Shown here: positions 26,042 through 35,023 of the stretch, piece after piece | Layout: each line of letters begins with the position of its first letter | How positions within the stretch are numbered: the stretch's first letter is position 1 | Assembly: GCA_021812985.1 (NCBI GenBank) | Contig: JAKAMG010000019.1 | Span: 2,295 to 66,294, forward strand | From: Bacteroidota bacterium | GTDB taxonomy: Bacteria > Bacteroidota > Ignavibacteria > Kryptoniales > JAKASW01 | Direction of reading: 5' to 3' | DNA: 64,000 bases | Notes under the pieces: model-generated | Database searches by the model: none | What the model saw: only the letters and a program-made list of their open reading frames with translations | What the model was told of the DNA's origin: nothing | Translations under genes and position numbers: made by a program

Positions 26042-28063
26042 CTACAGCTCGAACCTGATCTCCCCATTCGGACCCACCGTCCTCAATACGACATGATGAT
26101 TCTCGTCCGCTTCGACCATCCCCCAGTAAAGAGCGAACTGCTGCATCTGGTACTCGGCAGGATAGCGTTCAGATGAACCGAGAAAGACTTCCTCTATCCC
26201 CAACTGCATAGTCGTGTGAGCAATGGCGTATGCCGCGTTGTTCGTCGGCACCACGATGGGAAGGATCGTCTTCCCTTCCTTCTCGGCAAGCTTAACAACT
26301 TCGCTGAAAACTTCCTCTTCCGGAAGGTCTATCGTCTGCCTGACAGCGGTGCTCTGCCCGGGAATCAATTTCGCTGTCATCACAACAATATCGACCTCGT
26401 CGGGATCGTTCTCCTCAAGACAGCGCTGGAGATGGTGAAGCCTGTTCGGCGCTCGTACGGCGACCATCTTTCTGCTCGGATGCCTGCATCCAATCGCCTC
26501 CGCTGTGAGGTTGTCCTGCGCGAAAACGTTAAATTTCTCGAGGTCGCTTCCCTTTGCAGCGTGGCGCTTCATGTTAGCGCGTTCAGACAGAGTGAAAACC
26601 GTGAAGAGTATTATTGTGAATGTGATTCCCCCCTCGGTCGCAATCGGCTTCGTGAAAAGATTAGTGACCCCGAGTCCAAACAGGATTATGAAGACAAAAA
26701 TCAGCCCTATCGGCAACTCATACTTTCCAATTGTAATGTTTGGCGGGACCTTCCATTCTCGCGGCGACTTGTCCTTGTGCCTGAGGACGAGTATGGAAAA
26801 GGTCGTCATTACGAATGTCCAGACGACGCCAAACGCATATGCCTCGCCAAGCAGGAAGACATCACCCCTGCTCGCTATGATTATCAGGAGCTGTATAAGA
26901 GCGAGTAAATTGATGATCCTTGACGATGTCCCGTACCGATGGTGGGGTTTTCTGAACCACTCGTGGAGTACCCCATCCTCTGCCACGCGGTTCAATACGC
27001 TATTGGCACCGATTAAAGAAGTGTTTACCGCCCCGGCAAGTATAAGGAAGCCGACTACTACGACAAACATCTGAAGCCCGAGGAGCACAACGTGCGGGCC
27101 GGTAAAATTCATTACGAGACCGCTAAGCGCGTTGTCGTTGTATTTTCCGAGGAGGTCTTGCGCGGGTATCAGCATTCCGCCGAAAAGCGAGTTAAGGCCT
27201 GTGAAGATGAAGCTGAACACGAACATTATAAGCGCGGCCCGCTTGAGGTTCCGCAGCTTCGGAGATTCTATCTCCCTGTAGACCTGAGCCAGCGTCTCCT
27301 CTCCGCTCACGGCAAGTATCGAATGTCCCATGCCTACGACCACTCCTACCGCCCCGATTGTCCTCAGCCAGTTCACGTTTCTGAGCCAGCCCAGCGCCTC
27401 GGGTGAGAGTTGAACAGTGAAGGGAGGGAGATGCACTCCACGGGTGATCACAGAGTAAATCGACCAGCCGAACATTATGACCGCGAGGACGGATGATATT
27501 TGGAATATCCTCAGCGCCTTCTCGCTCGACTCTTCAATTCCGATGATATTATTGCGCCAGAAGTAGAGCTCTATGAGGACTGCGGCACCAACCGCCACCC
27601 AGTTCCCGGGGACCTGATAAGTCGATCCGGCAGAATGGAGGATGGAGTTGATGAGCCCCTCGAGGTACTGACCGGCGGAGACGGCGCTGATAGGAGCGGT
27701 GATAAGATAGTCAAATACGAGTGCCGAGACGGCCACTTTAGCGAAGTTGCTTCCAAGCGTTTTCTTTACGACCCTGTAGCTCCCCCCACGCACGAACATG
27801 CTTGAGGACTCGATGTAGACAGCCCTAATCCCGTACGCGAAGAGCATGACGAAGAGAATGAACCATGGCGCCGACGGGCCGACGGCTTCTTCTGCGATGC
27901 CGAGCGCATAGAACGCACTCGAGCCGATATCCGAGACCACAACCGCGGCGGCTCGCCAGTATGAGATGAAGGACAACATCACGGTGGTTATCACAACCAC
28001 CTTCACCTTCTTCAAGTCTATTCCCTGATTGTCCTTTGGTACGTCGATGTATTCCTGCTTCAT
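26042..28063 (-). CDS. APC-superfamily permease with a cytosolic C-terminal domain
   Basis: This 673-residue protein is longer than a usual APC permease (450-500). About twelve membrane helices fill residues 20-490, with an unusual first helix (VVVITTVMLSFISYWRAAAVVVSDIGSSAFYALG). The last 180 residues are soluble and start around HPSRKMVAVRAPNRLHHL. They contain alternating strands such as DEVDIVVMTAKLIPG and KTILPIVVPTNNAAYAIAH that recall a universal-stress-like nucleotide-binding fold. Transporters of this build are common in bacteria with unknown amino-acid or cation substrates. The tail may sense a nucleotide or gate transport. Confidence 0.82.
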   Translation of the reverse strand: MKQEYIDVPKDNQGIDLKKVKVVVITTVMLSFISYWRAAAVVVSDIGSSAFYALGIAEEAVGPSAPWFILFVMLFAYGIRAVYIESSSMFVRGGSYRVVKKTLGSNFAKVAVSALVFDYLITAPISAVSAGQYLEGLINSILHSAGSTYQVPGNWVAVGAAVLIELYFWRNNIIGIEESSEKALRIFQISSVLAVIMFGWSIYSVITRGVHLPPFTVQLSPEALGWLRNVNWLRTIGAVGVVVGMGHSILAVSGEETLAQVYREIESPKLRNLKRAALIMFVFSFIFTGLNSLFGGMLIPAQDLLGKYNDNALSGLVMNFTGPHVVLLGLQMFVVVVGFLILAGAVNTSLIGANSVLNRVAEDGVLHEWFRKPHHRYGTSSRIINLLALIQLLIIIASRGDVFLLGEAYAFGVVWTFVMTTFSILVLRHKDKSPREWKVPPNITIGKYELPIGLIFVFIILFGLGVTNLFTKPIATEGGITFTIILFTVFTLSERANMKRHAAKGSDLEKFNVFAQDNLTAEAIGCRHPSRKMVAVRAPNRLHHLQRCLEENDPDEVDIVVMTAKLIPGQSTAVRQTIDLPEEEVFSEVVKLAEKEGKTILPIVVPTNNAAYAIAHTTMQLGIEEVFLGSSERYPAEYQMQQFALYWGMVEADENHHVVLRTVGPNGEIRFEL

Positions 28064-28147
28064 AAACCTTCAGTTTTCAAGTGCGTAAGCTACAAGTCGC
28101 GGTTAGAAAAATCAAATCAAACACAAAATTCTTGCCGCATTCGCCGA

Positions 28148-29278
28148 TTATTTGAGCAAAACCGCCTTCATGAGATGCCTCTCGTGGACTCCGGAGCCGT
28201 GGAGTTCAAGGGCCACAAAATAGACACCGGAAGGAAAGTCCCTCAGGTTGAACGATACTACGTTGGAACCGCTCTTGAACATTCTTCTCTCGCTCCGGAC
28301 TAATTTCCCTGCGGCGGAGTAAATAGATATCATGCTTCCCCTTCCTCCGGCGTCGGGCGGCAAGTTCACTTCGAAGCTTGCGCTCGGGTTGAAAGGATTC
28401 GGGTACACTTCCGAGATCGCGAACGAATGAGGGAGCTCTGCCGGAAGTCCCGTTGTCAGAGAGGGTGAACCCGCATCCAGCCAGGCCGAGTAAACGAGAG
28501 AGGCAAGCGATTCGGATGCGCCTGAAAGCTGCTCAGTCATCAGAGTATCTAATGCGGACCAGAGCGCCGAGTAATATGCCGCCCCGTGACTCGCATCTAT
28601 GCCGGACGCGTAATCGTCCCCGGAAAGAATGGTCTCAGTTCGTCCGTTGGAGCTTTCCACGAAGCAGAACGCAGCTTCGACCGGCGTTCCTCCAATTCTG
28701 TCGACAGTCGTGGAGAAAAACGATACGCTCCCCTTGTACCTGTCAAGAAGCCCACTTTCAAACCTTGAATGAATTCCGGAATTGCCGGTCAACTGGCCAT
28801 CATAGTTTTGCGTGCAATGCAGAGGTTGGAACGCATCCCCCACGTAATGTCCGAGGTCAGCTATTATCCTGTCCGCGTTCCTTAAGTCATGTCGGGACCA
28901 GTATGCAACCAGCGAGTCATACGTCGAGGCGATCGCCCAGGGGAGTAGGCCGTTCTTAGTCACGACCGTGCTTCCGTAAGACAGTTTGAGCGAATCGAGG
29001 TTGTGCGGAAGCGTACCAGCGGCGAATTCCGGATAGGCGTCGATGTCGATGAAATGTTTGGGCGATTCCGCCGGGTCGGCGCTTTTCCGACTGTCTGCGT
29101 CGGAAGCGTGCTGGATATAATAAGAGCTCCTCAACGAAAGCTCCTGCATGGATTGCGGAAGGTACATCACGAAATTGCCGTTTATGATCTGATGCCCCGT
29201 CTTCCCCCATCCGAAGGCGAGGTTCGAGAGGAAAAGGAGTGCGACTGCGATGTTTTTTACTGTTCTCAGTCTTCTCAA
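28148..29278 (-). CDS. Secreted S1/P1-type nuclease with T9SS tail
   Basis: The product is 376 residues. A signal peptide ends before FGWGKTGH, whose Trp and His form the N-terminal zinc site of S1/P1 nucleases. Further metal ligands appear in SPKHFIDIDAYP, LGHYVGDAFQPLHC and GIHSRFESGLLD. The fold is the trinuclear-zinc phospholipase C/P1 nuclease type, so it should cleave single-stranded nucleic acids and possibly 3'-nucleotides outside the cell. The final 85 residues (EVYPNPFNPSASFEV ... FPSGVYFVAL) are a T9SS sorting domain. It lies one base downstream of the M1 peptidase stop-start junction, forming a secreted-enzyme pair. Confidence 0.88.
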   Translation of the reverse strand: MRRLRTVKNIAVALLFLSNLAFGWGKTGHQIINGNFVMYLPQSMQELSLRSSYYIQHASDADSRKSADPAESPKHFIDIDAYPEFAAGTLPHNLDSLKLSYGSTVVTKNGLLPWAIASTYDSLVAYWSRHDLRNADRIIADLGHYVGDAFQPLHCTQNYDGQLTGNSGIHSRFESGLLDRYKGSVSFFSTTVDRIGGTPVEAAFCFVESSNGRTETILSGDDYASGIDASHGAAYYSALWSALDTLMTEQLSGASESLASLVYSAWLDAGSPSLTTGLPAELPHSFAISEVYPNPFNPSASFEVNLPPDAGGRGSMISIYSAAGKLVRSERRMFKSGSNVVSFNLRDFPSGVYFVALELHGSGVHERHLMKAVLLK

Positions 29279-29279
29279 T

Positions 29280-31292
29280 TCACTTCTCCAGTACGAGCTT
29301 TGTTGTCATGCGGGCCTTCGGAGTCGTGAGACGGCAGATATATACTCCGCTCGAGAGCTGCCCCGCGTTAATCGCGACTTCGTGCCTGCCGGAACTCTGG
29401 TATCCGTGCACAAGAGTCTCGACCTTGCGACCGAGCACATCGTATAGCTCCAGCGTGACGACGCTCGGCGAAGCGAGGTTGTACACGACTCTCGTCGATC
29501 CGTTAAACGGATTCGGAAAGTTCTGAAGTAGAGAGTACGTACTCGGAGACTGCTCGGCGGTTCCCACCCGCGTCACGGTCTGCCCCGGATATCGAGCCAG
29601 TATCTTGTTGTTTGGGTCAAGCCTCGCAGAATCCACTCTGACTCCCGAATACAGCTTGAACGTCTGGCTTCTGAGCGAATCATATACAGTGTACGTTGCG
29701 GAGGTCCCGCCTGAATAGAGCTCTACCTCCATCGGCATTCGGTAAATCAAGGTATCCGCTTGAATCTGGCCGATCGTGACAAAGGCCGTGTCTCCTGTCT
29801 GCGAAACCGACTTTGTGTAAACCGGGTATCCCTTTCCGAAAATCCACTCATTGAAAAACCAACTCATGTCCGTCTGCGTAACAGTGTCCACGACGTTCTC
29901 GAAGTCTGCGGTCACGGCGTTGCCATACCTGTAGTCGGCGCCATATTTCGCGAATATTCTGAAGAAGGTCGAATCACCGACGATGCTCCTCAGCATATGG
30001 AGAACCCACGCGCCCTTGTAATACTCCGCGAGTCCGAAAATGTATCCGGTCGGAGGCGCGTATATGGCGTATCTCATCTGAAGGCTGTCTTCCAGGAAAA
30101 ATTGCGAGGCGTAGTACAGCATCTCGTTTTCAAAGGCGCCTTGGTTTAGATGCTGGAGCTGCATCGCCTCCGAGTAGGTCGCGAAACTCTCGTTGAGCCA
30201 GATATCCTTCCACGTGCCGAGCGTGACCATGTCTCCCCACCACTGGTGGGCGAGCTCGTGGGCGACGTCGCGCCTGTCAAACTGGTACACCCTGTTCATC
30301 GTCGTCATCGTCTGATGTTCCATGCCACCGTACCTGAAGGGCTGAATTCCCGTCATACCGTATTTGTCGAAGGGATACTCTCCGTACAGCGAACTGAAAA
30401 ACTTCAGCATGGAAGTGACGGAATCGATGTTGCAATTGACGTTCTGCACCGCCGCGGCAGAATCTTCCGGGTAAACATAGTATTCTACCGGGATAGTCCT
30501 GTCACCAAGGTTCATGCTCTCCCTGACCACGGCGAACTTAGCGGCTGTCGCGCACATGAGGTAAGTGGATATCGGATACCCTTCGCTCCAGTGGAATGTG
30601 GTACTCCCGTCGCCGTTGTCCAACGTGCTGTCCTGCGTTCCGTTCGACGCAACGACAAACCCGGTCGGGACTCTGACGGAAATCCGGGACAAGGCCTTGT
30701 CCGAAGGGTCGTCATAACACGGCATCCAGCATCTGGCGTCGCTTGGCTCGCTCATTGTGTACGCGACTGTGTGCGGAACGGTCTGTGAAGGAGGGCTGTT
30801 TGGCTGGGTGCCGGCGTAGTAGACATAGAAACCGCGCTGGAGCGAATCAGGATTCGGAGCGACGCCCGGGTCATTGACGTGATAATAAATGTCTACCTTC
30901 CCCGTCTGACCGGCAGATAACGGAGTACTGAGATATACAGTCAACTTGCCGTCTGAAGCGGAGGTCTTTAGTGGGATGCCGTTTGCGGCGGCACTGTCCA
31001 CTGTCAGATACGTCGGATCAGCGTCTAGCCGGATCGAATCGAGTGGCGTCGTGAGCGATGGGGCGAAGGCAATCTCCATCCTGCCGGCGAATCCCGAAGA
31101 GCGCTTCAGAAGAACGTCGTACCAATCCATGTAAAGATCATAGCTAATGACATTGTACGAATGGAGTATTGCCGACTGAGCCGCAGACATGTGTGCGGGA
31201 AAAGAAAGGACGTTTGCCTGTTGCCTCGATGCCGGACTGCCGGCAAACAACTGCCCAAACGCGATAAACAGAAGGGATAGAGAACGCTTCAC
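29280..31292 (-). CDS. Secreted M1-family zinc aminopeptidase with T9SS tail
   Basis: The product is 670 residues with a signal peptide (MKRSLSLLFIAFGQLFAG). The gluzincin motif is complete: HELAHQWWGDMVTLGTW and, 19 residues later, the third zinc ligand Glu (WLNESFATYSEA). The substrate-binding GGMEH motif precedes it (RYGGMEHQTM), so it is an aminopeptidase of the M1 family. The enzyme should trim peptides outside the cell. A T9SS domain closes the protein (LLQNFPNPFNGST, YDVLGRK, LSSGVYICRL). It starts within the EamA gene (four-base ATGA-type overlap) and is followed at once by the nuclease gene. Confidence 0.93.
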   Translation of the reverse strand: MKRSLSLLFIAFGQLFAGSPASRQQANVLSFPAHMSAAQSAILHSYNVISYDLYMDWYDVLLKRSSGFAGRMEIAFAPSLTTPLDSIRLDADPTYLTVDSAAANGIPLKTSASDGKLTVYLSTPLSAGQTGKVDIYYHVNDPGVAPNPDSLQRGFYVYYAGTQPNSPPSQTVPHTVAYTMSEPSDARCWMPCYDDPSDKALSRISVRVPTGFVVASNGTQDSTLDNGDGSTTFHWSEGYPISTYLMCATAAKFAVVRESMNLGDRTIPVEYYVYPEDSAAAVQNVNCNIDSVTSMLKFFSSLYGEYPFDKYGMTGIQPFRYGGMEHQTMTTMNRVYQFDRRDVAHELAHQWWGDMVTLGTWKDIWLNESFATYSEAMQLQHLNQGAFENEMLYYASQFFLEDSLQMRYAIYAPPTGYIFGLAEYYKGAWVLHMLRSIVGDSTFFRIFAKYGADYRYGNAVTADFENVVDTVTQTDMSWFFNEWIFGKGYPVYTKSVSQTGDTAFVTIGQIQADTLIYRMPMEVELYSGGTSATYTVYDSLRSQTFKLYSGVRVDSARLDPNNKILARYPGQTVTRVGTAEQSPSTYSLLQNFPNPFNGSTRVVYNLASPSVVTLELYDVLGRKVETLVHGYQSSGRHEVAINAGQLSSGVYICRLTTPKARMTTKLVLEK

Positions 31293-32230
31293 TTCTCAAG
31301 CACCTCCTCCTTAGAGGTGAGCAGGCTGCCGGAAGAGCCGCGCTCGCCGTAAAGGTTCATCAACAAGACTCCCCCCAATATCATGGCGGAGCCGATAAGG
31401 GTACCCGACGGAAACCTCTCCCCAAGAACCAGTGCGCCTGAGCCAATCGCCAGAAGCGGCGTGATGAAGGAAGTCATCGAGAGAAGGACTACGCTGATGT
31501 GTTTGAGGAGATAGAAGTATATCACGAAAGCGATTACTGAGCCGAAGACGGCGAGATAAACTATGGCGATAACATTTGAGAGGTTAAACGCGAGCGAATG
31601 CCAGTCTTCGATAAAGAAACTTGTGGCGAGAAGCGTTACGGCGCCGAGGGCCATCGGAATAAGGTTGATGAAGACGGGGTCTATGTGCTGCCCATACTTC
31701 TTTACCCCCACCGCGACAGCGGCGTTCAGAAAAGCGCTCGCAACAACCGCGAGTATGCCGAGCGAGGCAGTCGTTGACCCCAGATTGAGATCGTCGCCGA
31801 AAATGACAATCAGCCCGGCGAACCCCAACAGAATGCCTGCCACCTTCCAGAATCTTAGCTCATCGGTCTTCAGGAATATCTTGGAGAGTATGGCGGCAAA
31901 GAAAGGCATGACGGCGAATGTGACAGCGGTGAGACCGGAAGTAATCCGCCCCTCAGCCCAGTAAACCAGCCCATACGGTACGCTGAACGACCCGAGTCCG
32001 ACAAGCAGAAGGAAAATAGTCTCGTTGAGATCGAATTTATATCTGAAGCCTCTGAATTTCAGGACCCCCATGATGATGAGCGTAGCCAATAGAAATCTCA
32101 GACCGGCGCTGAAGAACGGTGGGAGGGTAAATATTGAGAATTTAATCGCGAGCCAGGTGGTTCCCCAGATGACGCAGATCAGGATATAACCAAAAAGAAG
32201 CTTTAGGCCGTTGGGCCTTACAGCGGACAT
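31289..32230 (-). CDS. EamA/DMT-family transporter
   Basis: This 313-residue membrane protein has ten predicted helices in two EamA repeats: the first begins CVIWGTTWLAIKFSIFTLPPFF, and the second includes GSVIAFVIYFYLLKHISV with the typical ITPLLAIGSGALVLGE near the C-terminus. EamA carriers export or import amino acids, nucleotides and other small metabolites; the substrate here is unknown. It overlaps the M1 peptidase start by four bases and follows the PAP2 gene by five bases, so it sits in a tight unit. Confidence 0.87.
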   Translation of the reverse strand: MSAVRPNGLKLLFGYILICVIWGTTWLAIKFSIFTLPPFFSAGLRFLLATLIIMGVLKFRGFRYKFDLNETIFLLLVGLGSFSVPYGLVYWAEGRITSGLTAVTFAVMPFFAAILSKIFLKTDELRFWKVAGILLGFAGLIVIFGDDLNLGSTTASLGILAVVASAFLNAAVAVGVKKYGQHIDPVFINLIPMALGAVTLLATSFFIEDWHSLAFNLSNVIAIVYLAVFGSVIAFVIYFYLLKHISVVLLSMTSFITPLLAIGSGALVLGERFPSGTLIGSAMILGGVLLMNLYGERGSSGSLLTSKEEVLEK

Positions 32231-32234
32231 TTTG

Positions 32235-32954
32235 TCAGAATTCGACTTTCAAGTCTATTAAATTCGGCACTGCCGTCAGCTGGATCCCTATATCGTCGCC
32301 GAGTATCTGTTCCCTAAGCTTTGTAAGTTGGGGGGCAACTAAATGTATCGCGAGGGATGAAGCTGTACCGAGAAGTGCGCCCGCGAGAACATCGCTTGGA
32401 TAGTGGAGTCCAAGATAAATGCGTCCATATCCAACGAAGGCCGCCCACGCATAAGCCGGAACGTACACGTACGGTTTGGGATATCTCAATGTGAGGGCGG
32501 TAGCGATGGCAAACGCAGCCGTCGTGTGCCCCGAGGGCATGGAATACTTGTCAGCGCTGTCCATATGCATGGTGTGAACCCCCTCCAGGGCGACATAAGG
32601 CCTGTCACGTTTAACCACATAATTCTTGATGGGATAATAGAGTACGTAGGCGAGAGCTTCAGAGACTCCCACAAGCATACCCGTGTCAAACGTGTAGGCG
32701 CTCCTGGATGCCAGCCCAGCTCCGGCAAACGCGACAGGCGTTCCGAAGGCGATAGGGAGAACCAGGTTATCGCTGGCGCCGACGAACCCATCCTTGAAGG
32801 AGGAACGCGAATCGTTTATGCTTCTGAAAAGGCTTACGTCCCACTTTGGTGCTTGTGCCATCAACGCGCTGGGCGCGAAAAGAATCAACAAAAAAAAGGC
32901 GGCAGACCGGAGCCGACCGGATTGCCGCCAATTAGAACTCAATTCAAAATTCAT
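32235..32954 (-). CDS. PAP2-family membrane phosphatase
   Basis: The product is 239 residues with an N-terminal signal or membrane segment (FFLLILFAPSALMAQAP). The PAP2 catalytic motifs are visible: YVVKRDRPY, the central PSGHTTAAFA, and GRIYLGLHYPSDVLAG, which supplies the His and Asp. These enzymes dephosphorylate lipid phosphates such as phosphatidate or undecaprenyl pyrophosphate at the outer face of the inner membrane. The ATGA overlap with the lytic transglycosylase stop suggests a joint envelope role, for example in recycling the peptidoglycan carrier lipid. Confidence 0.88.
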   Translation of the reverse strand: MNFELSSNWRQSGRLRSAAFFLLILFAPSALMAQAPKWDVSLFRSINDSRSSFKDGFVGASDNLVLPIAFGTPVAFAGAGLASRSAYTFDTGMLVGVSEALAYVLYYPIKNYVVKRDRPYVALEGVHTMHMDSADKYSMPSGHTTAAFAIATALTLRYPKPYVYVPAYAWAAFVGYGRIYLGLHYPSDVLAGALLGTASSLAIHLVAPQLTKLREQILGDDIGIQLTAVPNLIDLKVEF

Positions 32955-33676
32955 TGTCTATGGAGAGCATTTCGATAAATATTGTAATAGTGCATCACAT
33001 TATCAACATAAGTAAGCGTCTGGCCGTATTCGCCGAAATAGCCAGATGTCGGTCTGCCAGTCTTCCAAATGTGCCTCTGTAAGGGGGCATATCTGTGAGA
33101 CAGGAGCGGAAGCGCCGATTTTACCGATACCCATGCATTGGGATTGTCACCTAGGAAGGCGGCAATAGCCTGGGCATCCTGGACCCTTGAGAGGCCACAG
33201 TTATAAGCGGCGACAGCCAACGCCAACCGGTTTCCCCCATCGGATTCAGGAAAGGCCCTGAGCATATCCCTGAGATGTATTACCCCGAGGCGCATGTTCG
33301 TGCCCGGGTCTGAATTGAATTCCATGTCATGAATGGAAGCGAGAGCATCGCCTGTGGAAGGCATAATTTGCATGAATCCCTCGGCTCCCTTGTCTGAGAC
33401 GGCTCCAGGATCGAACGCCGACTCCTGCCTCAAAACGGCTAAAGCTAGTCTCCAGTCGATTCCGTATGTGTTGCTGACATTCCTCAGCTGTTTGCCGTAC
33501 TCAGTCAGAAATATATATGTTTGGCGGTCCAACTGCGGGATTGAATTCTCGGGGATTACGGTGCTGTCATAGGAGTACCTGGCAGCATCTGATTCTCCCG
33601 TCAAAAGTACAGCCAAACCCACAAAGAATACGGCGACCAACCGTATGACCAGACCGCGATCAAGAGGTCGTTTCAT
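32951..33676 (-). CDS. Lytic transglycosylase (SLT domain)
   Basis: The product is 241 residues with an N-terminal membrane anchor or signal peptide (LVAVFFVGLAVLLTG). The SLT domain covers about residues 65-225: the catalytic Glu lies in LAVLRQESAFDPGAVS, followed by GAEGFMQIMPSTG and the AYNCGLSRVQDA segment, as in family 1 transglycosylases. It cleaves the MurNAc-GlcNAc bond of peptidoglycan with formation of 1,6-anhydroMurNAc. GGAGG stands seven bases before the ATG. It heads a unit with PAP2, EamA, M1 peptidase and S1/P1 nuclease. Confidence 0.9.
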   Translation of the reverse strand: MKRPLDRGLVIRLVAVFFVGLAVLLTGESDAARYSYDSTVIPENSIPQLDRQTYIFLTEYGKQLRNVSNTYGIDWRLALAVLRQESAFDPGAVSDKGAEGFMQIMPSTGDALASIHDMEFNSDPGTNMRLGVIHLRDMLRAFPESDGGNRLALAVAAYNCGLSRVQDAQAIAAFLGDNPNAWVSVKSALPLLSHRYAPLQRHIWKTGRPTSGYFGEYGQTLTYVDNVMHYYNIYRNALHRQ

Positions 33677-34049
33677 TATTCCTCCAAGATTAGTGCATAT
33701 TGCTCAACGCCGCCCGCTCAAGGGTCTCCTGATACGGACAGCATCCCAAGCGGACGGCTTATCTGGATATGTCCACCGTCCCTTGGGCGACCCCATCCTC
33801 CTGCTCCCTCTCTGATTGGGGACGGGATCTGCATGTACATTTTATACCAAAACCTGGAATTCGCCAAACATTTCTTTGGTCATACTTGTCGAACGTCACA
33901 CCTCTACCGCAAAACGACCTGGATTCGAGGGTTGTGTGATAAGAAATGTTTCCGATTGGAGGTATGGCGGACAATTACATCTTGTCAAAGGCTCTCGGAG
34001 CTCCAAAAGGGGGAGAGCCTGACCTGGTGGGCGGGATTAAATTGCGGGG
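33677..34049. other. Gene-free stretch with a strong hairpin upstream of the lytic transglycosylase
   Basis: No convincing gene is seen; short plus-strand frames here have no ribosome site or family resemblance. The notable element is a hairpin at 33745-33787: CCCAAG pairs with CTTGGG and GGACGG with CCGTCC, with one bulged C and an 18-base loop. There is no T run on either side, so it is not a simple terminator. It lies about 70 bases upstream of the transglycosylase start, in the position of a structured 5' leader. Confidence 0.5.
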
Positions 34050-34247
34050 TTACTTATACTTGGTTTCAGCGTACTTCTCGAATATCTCGCGAAGCCGCCT
34101 TAGTGATATGGAATCGAGGTCTTCATCATCCTTGTCTCTCTTGACATACATCTCGTAGTCATACCTGTCCTTCGAAACCATTTTGGAGGTTTTATATCTC
34201 AACGCCTCGATCATTTTCCTTTGGTCCAAGACAGTACTCATGGTCAT
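34050..34247 (-). CDS. Small hypothetical protein, 65 residues
   Basis: The product is highly charged and helical (KDRYDYEMYVKRDKDDEDLDS, then SLRRLREIFEKYAETKYK), with no Cys and no membrane segment. I recognise no family. Its ATG overlaps the upstream nucleotidyltransferase stop by four bases, which makes translation coupling and a real gene likely. It is the last gene of a panD-nucleotidyltransferase-ORF unit. Confidence 0.6.
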   Translation of the reverse strand: MTMSTVLDQRKMIEALRYKTSKMVSKDRYDYEMYVKRDKDDEDLDSISLRRLREIFEKYAETKYK

Positions 34248-35011
34248 CTCCGAAAAACATGACTATTGTTCTTGAGTGCCATTTCGGCCTCTTTCAGCTG
34301 TTCGACGGTGTTGATCCCTCTGATTTCGTCCGGATGCTCAGCCAGAACCGCACTTACCCTCATTCCGTGACGTACGAAGTAGCCGAACACGTCCGTCAGG
34401 TAGTACTCATGCTGGGAGTTCTCCGGGGTAATGTGGTGAAGCGCATCAAAGAGCTCTTTCCGCCTGAATACGTAGATACCAGAATTGATCTCCCTGACCT
34501 TCCTTTCCGCCTCCGTCGCGTCCTTATGCTCGACGATCCTGTCCACTGCGCCATCCGGAAACCGGATAATTCGGCCGTAGCCGGTTGGGTCTTCCAGCTC
34601 AGCCGTCAGAACCGTCATTGCCGCACCCGTATCATGGTGCGACTTTACGAGGTTTTTCATCGTTTTCGCGGTGAGCAGAGGTACATCCCCGGAAAGGACC
34701 AGGATATCACCATCAAAATCCTTCAACAATTCCTCTGTCTGCATTACAGCATGCCCGGTACCGAGCTGATCGGCCTGGACAGCGAACGTAACCGACGATC
34801 CGTATTCCTCAGACAGGTGGTTTATCACCATCTCCCGCCTGAATCCGACTATTACGATGACTTGTGAGCTGCCAAGCTCGGTGGCAAGATCGATGACATG
34901 ATCGACAAGCGGCTTTCCATCCACAAGATGCATAACCTTGGGCAACTCGTCATTGAGCATTCTCTTCCCCTTGCCCGCGGCCATTATGACTGACTTCAGT
35001 CCTCTAGACAT
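34244..35011 (-). CDS. GlmU-N-like sugar nucleotidyltransferase
   Basis: This 255-residue protein matches the pyrophosphorylase half of GlmU. The activation loop IMAAGKGKRMLNDELPKVMH binds the nucleotide triphosphate, and QADQLGTGHAV, VLSGDVPLL, GYGRIIR and EINSGIYVF follow in the expected order. It would make UDP-GlcNAc or a related UDP-sugar from UTP and the sugar-1-phosphate. The left-handed beta-helix acetyltransferase half of GlmU is absent, so GlcN-1-P acetylation must come from another protein or the substrate is already acetylated. It lies between panD and a small hypothetical gene. Confidence 0.88.
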   Translation of the reverse strand: MSRGLKSVIMAAGKGKRMLNDELPKVMHLVDGKPLVDHVIDLATELGSSQVIVIVGFRREMVINHLSEEYGSSVTFAVQADQLGTGHAVMQTEELLKDFDGDILVLSGDVPLLTAKTMKNLVKSHHDTGAAMTVLTAELEDPTGYGRIIRFPDGAVDRIVEHKDATEAERKVREINSGIYVFRRKELFDALHHITPENSQHEYYLTDVFGYFVRHGMRVSAVLAEHPDEIRGINTVEQLKEAEMALKNNSHVFRR

Positions 35012-35023
35012 GCTACCCCCTTT

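Noticed and set aside
33816-34158. Three overlapping plus-strand frames upstream of the transglycosylase
   Set aside because: No ribosome site and no domain resemblance; they run into the small minus-strand gene that is coupled to its neighbour.
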